From Candidatus Omnitrophica bacterium CG07_land_8_20_14_0_80_50_8 (GTDB taxonomy: Bacteria > Omnitrophota > Gorgyraeia > 2-02-FULL-51-18): a DNA stretch of 7,762 nucleotides. Below the pieces are notes generated by a model. The model was not told where the DNA came from. It saw only the letters and a program-made list of their open reading frames with translations, and ran no database searches. Position numbers and translations under genes: made by a program. Shown piece after piece: positions 1-5,321 of the stretch (its first letter is position 1; every line of letters begins with the position of its first letter). The stretch lies in contig PEWW01000058.1 of the NCBI GenBank assembly GCA_002779345.1, forward strand, positions 1 through 7,762, given 5' to 3'.

Positions 1-242
1 CGGCAGATCTTGAATTGACGTCCCATGGTGCGTCAGGTTCTGCCGAAGGGGGTTTTGGCGGAGATAACCACGACAAGGGTGACGGATCGTCCAATGAAAA
101 TTTGAGTGTGGGATCCGCGGGGGATACCGGCGATATCAAAGCGCTCGCCGCCGGAGAAAAAAATACAGACGAAGCTTTGTCGACTAGTCGGAAAGATAAA
201 GACGCACGAGGGGATAACGGGGGCCAGAGTGTCGTCACATAG
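1..242 (+). CDS. C-terminal tail of an unidentified protein (5' end outside window), Gly/Ser/Asp-rich
   Basis: The frame is open from the left edge (first whole codon at base 3) to TAG at 240-242, giving about 79 residues with no stop upstream, so this is the end of a longer gene. The peptide is low-complexity and hydrophilic, rich in Gly, Ser, Asp, Asn and Lys. It has no cysteine, no aromatic residue except one Phe, and no membrane segment, so it looks like a disordered tail. I recognise no domain. The downstream gene starts inside its last codons (229), so the two are probably co-transcribed. CHASE2 sensor genes are often found next to FecR-domain genes, so a FecR-type periplasmic protein is a reasonable guess for the missing part, but nothing in the visible tail proves it. 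Confidence is moderate that it is coding and low for any function. Confidence 0.55.
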   Translation, partial: ADLELTSHGASGSAEGGFGGDNHDKGDGSSNENLSVGSAGDTGDIKALAAGEKNTDEALSTSRKDKDARGDNGGQSVVT

Positions 243-1176
243 GGTAGGTTTTGCGGCAGGCCTTGCCTTAATATTTTTTGCGTTGTCCACGGCATGGGCG
301 GCGGACAATCCGTTGAAAATGCACGCCTCGACAGGGATGGGTTACGATAACAATGCCAATCTAAATTCAACCCGAAAGTCTGATTTTTTTAGCCAGGAAA
401 CGATCCGCCTTCATTACCAAAAATTACAATCCAAATCGCTGAGAGTCCGACTGTCATCTGATCTTCTGAATGTCAATTATTTTGACGTCACGGATCAAAA
501 TGTTTTTTTACCTTCAGCGGGGGTGGGAGTGGATATGGTCGTGGCACCCCGGACGGTTTTGGAGACTGATTACAATTTTAGTTATATCGATTTTCCTCAC
601 GATGTCTCCGTTTCTTCTTACAATCAAAGCGCAAGAGTGGGCTTGAAACGTGTTCTGACGGAAGACGTTATTCTGCGAGCGGGTTTTGACCTTTCTTCCA
701 GGGATTTTCAGGACAGAAAGATCAACCAGACGGATGGCTTTCTTTCGGACTCTACGGAAAGAAGCGATACACGCACTGCCGTGGATTCGGATCTAAGCGT
801 TTACGTGATAAAAAATACGCTTCTGCGATTCGGATCGAACTATTTTTGGAACGATTCCAACGACCCGTTTCACGATTATTACGACTTTCAGGGGTTTAAA
901 TTATTTTCAGGTATTTTCGTCGAGTTTAATTCAAAAGTCAGCGGCTTCGCGAAAATCGCCTACGAAAGACGCGCTTACGATTCACGGCCTCTGTTGAATT
1001 CTGACGGTGTGTTTGAGCATGATCATATGGCTAATGTCACCGGCGGCCTTGTTTACCGATTCAATTCAAACGTCTCGCTTGAGAGCGCCTACAACTACCG
1101 GCAAAAAAATTCCAACGAGCCCGCGGAAAGATATTCCGGCTCTATGTCTACCCTTGGCCTCATCTATTCTTTCTAA
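229..1176 (+). CDS. Outer-membrane beta-barrel protein with signal peptide
   Basis: Predicted 315-residue exported protein that should sit as a beta-barrel in the outer membrane. I chose GTG at 229 because it begins a classic Sec signal peptide (MSSHRVG, a hydrophobic core GFAAGLALIFFALS, then cleavage after AWA before ADNP) and has a G-run at 219-223 in front. The longer reading from GTG 106 would bury this signal behind 41 unlikely residues. The mature part is a series of alternating hydrophobic/polar strands rich in Tyr and Phe, separated by Asp/Asn/Ser turns. I count about 14 strands by eye. The chain ends in LGLIYSF, a BAM-type C-terminal beta-signal with terminal Phe. No plug or enzymatic domain is visible. 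Barrels of this general kind (putative beta-barrel porin 2-like) occur in exopolysaccharide and envelope loci, but the exact family is uncertain. It overlaps the preceding gene by 14 bases and the next gene starts at or within its end, implying co-expression with the CHASE2 phosphatase. The cargo or ligand cannot be read from sequence. Confidence 0.82.
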   Translation: MSSHRVGFAAGLALIFFALSTAWAADNPLKMHASTGMGYDNNANLNSTRKSDFFSQETIRLHYQKLQSKSLRVRLSSDLLNVNYFDVTDQNVFLPSAGVGVDMVVAPRTVLETDYNFSYIDFPHDVSVSSYNQSARVGLKRVLTEDVILRAGFDLSSRDFQDRKINQTDGFLSDSTERSDTRTAVDSDLSVYVIKNTLLRFGSNYFWNDSNDPFHDYYDFQGFKLFSGIFVEFNSKVSGFAKIAYERRAYDSRPLLNSDGVFEHDHMANVTGGLVYRFNSNVSLESAYNYRQKNSNEPAERYSGSMSTLGLIYSF

Positions 1177-3079
1177 CCGGGTTTTGCGCGGGTTCCTGGC
1201 CGCGGTCCCGGTCCTCATCGCTTTATCTCTGTCTTATTTTCGCGTGTTTGAACCCTACGAATTGCAAACCTATGACTGGCGTTGTCAACTGCGGGTGCCC
1301 AGGCCGATGTCAAAAGACATCGTTCTGATCGATATCGCTGACGACTCGGTTGAGAAATTAGGCCAGTGGCCGTTTAGCCGGAAGTATCACTCGGCGTTGA
1401 TAGATATTTTGGGTGAAGCCGGCGCAAAGGCTTTGTTGTTCGATATTCTTTTCGTCGAGCCAAGCGATGAAGACGCGCTGATGGCTCATTCGGCGCACGC
1501 GAAAAATAATGTCTATTTTTGCGAGGCGCTGGCGGAACCAAAATCGGAAAAGGACAGATTTGTTTCCGCCGGTTTCCTAGCCCCGCTTGTAGAAAGCTGC
1601 AAAAAGGCGGCGCGCGGCGTTGGATTTGTGAATGTGAAAGCCGACGTTGACGGCAAGCGGCGCCGGGTGATTCCGATGATTTCCATGGAAGGAAATAATA
1701 TTTATCAACTCAGCTTTCAGCTGGCATTGGATGTCCTGGATATCAAGAAAGGGGATGTCGTCATGGACCCGAAGCGTTCCATGCGGCTTTCCAAAGCGTT
1801 GGAGGTTCCGCTCGACGGGGAAGGGTATTTCCTGGTCAATTACGCGAGCCGCTGGCGGGACAGTTTTCAACATTATTCGTACGCCGATATTTTAACCTCG
1901 TATGTCCAAATTATTGATCGCGAAAAACCCGCGGTGGACCTTAAATGTTTCAAAGACAAGATTTGTTTTGTGGGTTTTACCGCCACAGGGGCCACGGACA
2001 CCAACGCCACGCCGCTTGAGCCCGTTTATCCGATGATGGGCATTCACGCCAATATCTTAAACAGCATTCTCCAGAGAGATTTTATCCGCCGTGTTGACCG
2101 TTTCCCCAATCTGGTCGTTTTGGCGCTGTTGGTGTTTTTGGTGCTTTACGGAGCGCTCCGTCTTAAGCCTTTAACGGCCTTTCGGGTGACCATCCTGACA
2201 CTTTGTTTATTCACGACCGTTGTGGTTTTTATTTTCTATCATTGGGGAATATGGGCGGACCTATTTTATCCATGCATGCTCGCGATTTTGACGTATGTTA
2301 TCTCGACCTTGAGCCGGGTGCTTTATGAAATGAAAAAAAGGGAATTGATTGAAAATGAACTGAAGGTGGCCAGCCAAATACAGAAAAGCTTCCTGCCCGC
2401 AGCCGTTCCGCAGCCTCCGGGCCTCGACATCGCCGTCTATATGAAACCTGCCAAGGCGGTGGGCGGCGACCTCTACGCGTTCATCCCTTTAGGCAACGGA
2501 CAGATCGGCGTGATGCTCGGTGATGTTTCAGGCAAAGGCACGCCCGCGGCGCTATTTATGGCAAAAACAGTTTCCGAATTCAAATTCTCCGCGCACGAGC
2601 GGACGGATCCCGTCGAGGTACTTTCAAATCTTAACCATTCGATCGCGTCGGAGTCGACCGGAGGATTGTTCGTGACGTTAACCTATGTTATATTTGATAC
2701 CGCCCATCGAAAGCTTTGGATGTCTAGCGCGGGACATCTGCCGATGGTGGTTGCGACCCTATCCGCGCCGGTGACACTGGTCAATGCGGAAGGCGGCATG
2801 CCGATAGGAGTGATGGACGGCGTATCCTTTGAAAAGATAGAGAAGACGATCCGATCCGGGGATTGCTTCGTGCTTTATTCAGACGGCGTCAGTGAAGCCC
2901 GAAATCGAAAGAAAGATGAATTTGGAATCGAGGCACTGCAAAAGATTATTCAGGAACATCACGACTTGAACGCCCAAGGGATCCTGGATGCCGCCGTCGG
3001 GTGTTTGAACCGTTTTATGGGGAAGGCGGATCAGCACGACGACATTACTTTATTGATTGTAAAGGTGCAGGCAACTTGA
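1154..3079 (+). CDS. CHASE2 sensor fused to SpoIIE/RsbU-type PP2C serine phosphatase
   Basis: Inner-membrane sensor phosphatase of about 641 residues. Order: TM1 (about 13-30); periplasmic CHASE2 domain (about 31-311, with VLIDIADDSVEKLGQWPFSR, the FDILFVEP element, FVGFTATGATD and GIHANILNSI); three TM helices (about 317-335, 343-362, 368-386); a short helical linker (KKRELIENELKVASQIQKSF, about 394-413); and a PP2C/SpoIIE domain (about 424-638). The metal-binding aspartates are all present: D439 in VGGDLY, D457 in LGDVSGKG, D577 in LYSDGVSEA and D629/D630 in QHDDIT, so the phosphatase should be active. Known family members dephosphorylate Ser/Thr on anti-sigma-factor antagonists (STAS proteins), but none is encoded here. 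The start is uncertain: the frame is open far upstream, and TTG 1154 and TTG 1184 both put TM1 at the N-terminus but neither has a good Shine-Dalgarno. The first overlaps the barrel gene by 23 bases, the second begins 7 bases after its stop. The stop shares the TTGA with the next gene. Confidence 0.9.
   Translation: MASSILSNRVLRGFLAAVPVLIALSLSYFRVFEPYELQTYDWRCQLRVPRPMSKDIVLIDIADDSVEKLGQWPFSRKYHSALIDILGEAGAKALLFDILFVEPSDEDALMAHSAHAKNNVYFCEALAEPKSEKDRFVSAGFLAPLVESCKKAARGVGFVNVKADVDGKRRRVIPMISMEGNNIYQLSFQLALDVLDIKKGDVVMDPKRSMRLSKALEVPLDGEGYFLVNYASRWRDSFQHYSYADILTSYVQIIDREKPAVDLKCFKDKICFVGFTATGATDTNATPLEPVYPMMGIHANILNSILQRDFIRRVDRFPNLVVLALLVFLVLYGALRLKPLTAFRVTILTLCLFTTVVVFIFYHWGIWADLFYPCMLAILTYVISTLSRVLYEMKKRELIENELKVASQIQKSFLPAAVPQPPGLDIAVYMKPAKAVGGDLYAFIPLGNGQIGVMLGDVSGKGTPAALFMAKTVSEFKFSAHERTDPVEVLSNLNHSIASESTGGLFVTLTYVIFDTAHRKLWMSSAGHLPMVVATLSAPVTLVNAEGGMPIGVMDGVSFEKIEKTIRSGDCFVLYSDGVSEARNRKKDEFGIEALQKIIQEHHDLNAQGILDAAVGCLNRFMGKADQHDDITLLIVKVQAT
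3061..3067 (+). promoter_or_regulatory. Ribosome binding site deciding the TTG 3076 start
   Basis: AAAGGTG lies 8 bases before TTG 3076, inside the last codons of the phosphatase gene. It favours TTG 3076 over the longer GTG 3001 reading, whose extra residues are a shadow of the PP2C C-terminus. The TTGA overlap (3076-3079) of start and stop suggests coupled translation. Confidence 0.6.
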
Positions 3080-4830
3080 CGGAAACTACCCAGAAAATTT
3101 TACTTCTCATGGATGGCTCGGATTTGAAAAAATCCTTATCCGCGGGTCTAAGCGCATTTCACTGCCAATTTTTGGATCCCGCCGAAGATATTATCCAAAG
3201 AGTGTTTGACGAAGTGCCGCATCTCATTGTCATCGACGAGGATTTTAACGAGGGTGAAGGCCGTAAGCTCGCTTTGCGGATCAGACAGGATCTGATATTA
3301 AAATTTATTCCCATCGTCTTATTGAGCAATCACGGGGGATTGGGCGCCCGGGATCCTGATAGCTATGCGCTTATTTATTGCAGTAAAAAGTATGAACCGA
3401 AGGACATCATCCGTCGTATTTGCCAGACGCTGGAGACTAACGTCAACGAACTAGACCTTAATCCTCTCACCCATTTGCCGGGTTCCCGATCTACGGTTTT
3501 AAAAATTGAGCGCGCGGTTCACGCCAAGCAGTTGTTTACGGTCTGCTGTGTCGATCTCTCGGATCTGGATGCGTTTAACACCGCCTACGGCGACGCACGG
3601 GGAGACGAGGTCATTATTGGTTTGTCCAAAATTATTGCCGCCGCGTTAAAAACGCAGGGTTCGCAGGATGATTTTTTGGGACATCTTGGCGGAGATGATT
3701 TTGTCATCGTGACGGCCTATGACCACGCGGCGCCGATTTCGGAAGCGGTGATTCATGATTTTGACGCGCAGGTCCATCAGTTTTACGACCCTACGGATTC
3801 AAAAAACGGGTATCTTTTGCAGAGGAACCAGGAAGGTTTTTTAACGCATTATCCGATCATGAACGTGTCGGTTGTGATTATGCATGATGACAACCGACCT
3901 CTCAGCGAAGTCGGCCGGATCGGCCGGATCGCCGGCACTCTAAAAAAATATGCGAAGACTCTGCCCGGGAGCTATTACATTAAATACCATCACTGCTTCC
4001 CGTATCAAGATAGCATGAAAGCCGGAGAGTTGCTTGAGGTTCAGTTTCCCAACAAGATGAAAAGTATAAAGGTTCCTGCCTATACCGAGGAACCGGACAA
4101 GTATTCCGCTTTTTTTAACGCTATCTTAAGCGGAGAGATGATTGAATCGGCGTATCAGCCCATCGTCGATCTAGGCACGATGCGCGTGATCGGCTATGAG
4201 GCATTGACCCGGATCTATGCCAGAGATTTCACGATGCAGCCGGTTTTGTTATTCAGCATTGCCAGGGAATCAGGAAAGGTAAAAGAACTTGATACCCTTT
4301 GCATCGACGCGGCCTTGCGGAGCGCTCAAAAACTGGACCCGGATAAAAAAATTTTTCTCAATTTGAATTTAGAAACACTCATTGATCACAAACTGATGAA
4401 ACAGATGTTCTCTAAGAAGAACGCGATAGAATTCCGCAGTATGGTGATTGAGGTGACCGAGCAGAGCCTCTTAAGGTCTTTTGAAAAAGTCAGAGACGCG
4501 CTTTTTGAATTAAAGGAACAAGGGGTGTTGGTCGCAATCGATGATATGGGCGGCGGCGCCGTGAGTTTGAGGGACGTGGCGGTTTTAAAGCCGGATTATG
4601 TGAAATTTGATCGTTCACTGATACGCCAAATAGATTCCAACAGCACCAAACAACAGATTGCATTGTCGCTGATTCTTTTTGCCAACGGCATCCATGCCCT
4701 GACAACGGCGGAGGGCATTGAAACGAAAGAAGAGCTGGAGACTGTTCGAAGTCTAGGCATGACTTTGGGGCAAGGTTATTATTTCGCGAAACCAGGCAAG
4801 GCATTCCCAAAAGTTCATCATGCGGTATAG
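3076..4830 (+). CDS. Receiver-GGDEF-EAL protein, probable c-di-GMP phosphodiesterase
   Basis: Cytosolic 584-residue signalling protein with no membrane segment. Residues 5-118 form a receiver-like domain: probable phospho-acceptor D54 (LIVIDEDF), switch Ser S84 (PIVLLS) and Lys at 104/105. The acidic pocket keeps only one residue (LLLMDGSD). Residues 129-320 form a GGDEF domain (NPLTHLPGSR ... GHLGGDDF, 205-209). Its first metal Asp (D160) and guanine-contact Asn (N168) are kept, but the usual DxDxFK element reads DLSDLD, losing the phosphate-contacting Lys, and no RxxD inhibitory site precedes GGDDF. Residues 358-580 form an EAL domain with every catalytic element: E375 (YEALTR), N429, E459 (IEVTE), D489/D490 (AIDDMGGG), K510 (YVKFDRSL), E546 and E549 (AEGIET) and Q566 (GQGYYF). 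I infer that it mainly hydrolyses c-di-GMP, with the GGDEF serving as a regulatory or weak cyclase domain. Phosphorylation of the receiver could control it, but no histidine kinase is encoded in the window. The start is TTG in a 4-base overlap with the phosphatase gene. Confidence 0.9.
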   Translation: MTETTQKILLLMDGSDLKKSLSAGLSAFHCQFLDPAEDIIQRVFDEVPHLIVIDEDFNEGEGRKLALRIRQDLILKFIPIVLLSNHGGLGARDPDSYALIYCSKKYEPKDIIRRICQTLETNVNELDLNPLTHLPGSRSTVLKIERAVHAKQLFTVCCVDLSDLDAFNTAYGDARGDEVIIGLSKIIAAALKTQGSQDDFLGHLGGDDFVIVTAYDHAAPISEAVIHDFDAQVHQFYDPTDSKNGYLLQRNQEGFLTHYPIMNVSVVIMHDDNRPLSEVGRIGRIAGTLKKYAKTLPGSYYIKYHHCFPYQDSMKAGELLEVQFPNKMKSIKVPAYTEEPDKYSAFFNAILSGEMIESAYQPIVDLGTMRVIGYEALTRIYARDFTMQPVLLFSIARESGKVKELDTLCIDAALRSAQKLDPDKKIFLNLNLETLIDHKLMKQMFSKKNAIEFRSMVIEVTEQSLLRSFEKVRDALFELKEQGVLVAIDDMGGGAVSLRDVAVLKPDYVKFDRSLIRQIDSNSTKQQIALSLILFANGIHALTTAEGIETKEELETVRSLGMTLGQGYYFAKPGKAFPKVHHAV

Positions 4831-4958
4831 TCACAACCCTTATTAATTAAATAAGTTAAGACGAGAATAATCGGGTTGATTCCAATTTTGGTTGTTTCTG
4901 AAATAGGTGTTAATAGAAAATAATATTGAGATAAATATTTGTAATCTCAGGAACCTTC
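4831..4958 (+). other. AT-rich intergenic spacer
   Basis: This spacer is strikingly AT-rich: bases 4841-4950 are about one quarter G+C by hand count, against roughly half in the flanking genes. It separates the overlapping signalling genes from the small ComFB-like gene, so the latter probably has its own promoter. It holds a short AT palindrome (CTTATT-5 nt-AATAAG, 4839-4855) that is too weak and lacks a U-tract to be a convincing terminator, plus the dyad and promoter listed separately. I see no riboswitch consensus and no small RNA gene. Confidence 0.6.
4927..4949. repeat. Inverted repeat TGAGAT-N11-ATCTCA, possible operator
   Basis: Two perfect 6-base arms (4927-4932 and 4944-4949) flank an 11-base AT-rich spacer that contains the palindrome AAATATTT (4933-4940). 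The dyad spans about two helical turns, as expected for a dimeric regulator. It overlaps the candidate -35 element of the ComFB-like gene. No U-tract follows, so it is not a terminator. The regulator is unknown. Confidence 0.4.
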
Positions 4959-4967
4959 ATGTATACT
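4939..4967 (+). promoter_or_regulatory. Candidate sigma-70-type promoter of the ComFB-like gene
   Basis: TTGTAA (4939-4944, 4 of 6 matches to TTGACA) and TATACT (4962-4967, 5 of 6 matches to TATAAT) are separated by exactly 17 bases. Transcription would start near 4974, just before the AAAGGGG ribosome site at 4975-4981. If used, it would force translation from ATG 4992 rather than ATG 4959. In so AT-rich a spacer chance matches are likely, so this is a candidate only. Confidence 0.35.
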
Positions 4968-5285
4968 AACTCGGAAAGGGGATATGAAACAATGACATTG
5001 GTCGATAAAACTCAGACGAAAAGCCGCCCGTCGAACTACATGGAAGAATTAGCCGAAAATGTTTTGGAGGATTTATTGCCGGAATATAAAGGGGCTCGTT
5101 TTAACGAAAACGCGATTCAGGATATCAAAGCGCTTGCGTTGAATCGTCTGTGGCCGATGTATATGACCAGTGACGCCGGAAAAAATTTTTTGAAGAAAAT
5201 CATTCAAGAAGATAAGATCGAAAAAGACGTGGTCCGCGAACTCAGAGCCGCGATCGATATCGTAAAATCAAACCCGCATAAGTAA
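4959..5285 (+). CDS. ComFB-family small protein, putative cyclic-dinucleotide receptor
   Basis: Small cytosolic protein (108 residues from ATG 4959, 97 from ATG 4992). The block NYMEELAENVLEDLLPE (26-42) followed by NENAIQDIKALALNRLWPMY (49-68) matches the late-competence ComFB pattern: an N-terminal helix, then Asp-x-x-Ala-Leu-Ala-Leu-Asn-Arg-Leu-x-Pro-x-Tyr. ComFB proteins are small all-helical domains first named from the Bacillus comF operon. Members have recently been reported to bind c-di-GMP and/or c-di-AMP, which fits the adjacent GGDEF-EAL gene. The cysteines seen before the Asp in Bacillus-type members are absent here. The C-terminal 30 residues are a charged helix. Both starts are plausible: ATG 4959 has AGGA six bases upstream, while ATG 4992 has AAAGGGG ten bases upstream, agrees with the candidate promoter and still keeps the whole domain. 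The gene lies 128 bases or more behind the EAL gene and 36 bases before the AddB-like gene. Confidence 0.78.
   Translation: MYTNSERGYETMTLVDKTQTKSRPSNYMEELAENVLEDLLPEYKGARFNENAIQDIKALALNRLWPMYMTSDAGKNFLKKIIQEDKIEKDVVRELRAAIDIVKSNPHK
4975..4981 (+). promoter_or_regulatory. Ribosome binding site supporting the alternative ATG 4992 start
   Basis: AAAGGGG pairs with the anti-Shine-Dalgarno over AAGGGG with one G-U wobble and lies 10 bases before ATG 4992. A three-codon ORF (ATG AAA CAA TGA, 4984-4995) also lies between this site and the 4992 start and overlaps it, which could tune initiation but may be chance. Confidence 0.4.
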
Positions 5286-5298
5286 TTTTCCCGTTTTG

Positions 5299-5307
5299 TG
5301 CTATGAT
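5299..5307 (+). promoter_or_regulatory. Candidate extended -10 promoter of the AddB-like gene
   Basis: TGCTATGAT matches the extended -10 form TG-N-TATRAT in the 36-base gap behind the ComFB-like gene. No -35 is recognisable 17 bases upstream, as is common for extended -10 promoters. Transcription would begin near 5314, only about 8 bases before ATG 5322, where no Shine-Dalgarno is visible. The mRNA would therefore be nearly leaderless. Confidence 0.4.
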
Positions 5308-5321
5308 AATCCCCGATCCTC

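Noticed and set aside
106..228. Extension of the beta-barrel gene to GTG 106
   Set aside because: It would put 41 charged, non-hydrophobic residues before a clear signal peptide and overlap most of the upstream gene; GTG 229 explains the signal peptide.
1007..1153. Extension of the CHASE2 phosphatase to GTG 1007
   Set aside because: The added residues are an out-of-frame shadow of the barrel gene; TM1 sits naturally near the N-terminus with TTG 1154 or 1184.
3001..3075. Extension of the receiver-GGDEF-EAL gene to GTG 3001
   Set aside because: The added 25 residues are a shadow of the PP2C C-terminus; TTG 3076 has an AAAGGTG site and a TTGA overlap.
3912..3929. Tandem 9-base repeat CGGCCGGAT x2
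   Set aside because: It is an in-frame duplication of three codons (Gly-Arg-Ile) within the GGDEF protein, with only two copies and no sign of a larger repeat or mobile end.
4490..4834. Minus-strand open frames, such as those at 33-308, 1577-1873, 4490-4834, 5865-6425, 6422-6835 and 7163-7558
   Set aside because: All lie opposite well-supported genes with recognisable domains; their translations show no domain and look like antisense shadows.
4839..4855. Palindrome CTTATT-N5-AATAAG after the EAL gene as a terminator
   Set aside because: The stem is entirely A/T apart from one G-C pair and no T-tract follows, so it is unlikely to terminate transcription.
4831..4958. c-di-GMP riboswitch (GEMM type) in front of the ComFB-like gene
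   Set aside because: It would fit the context, but no GEMM-like conserved blocks or paired helices are visible and the spacer is too AT-rich and short.
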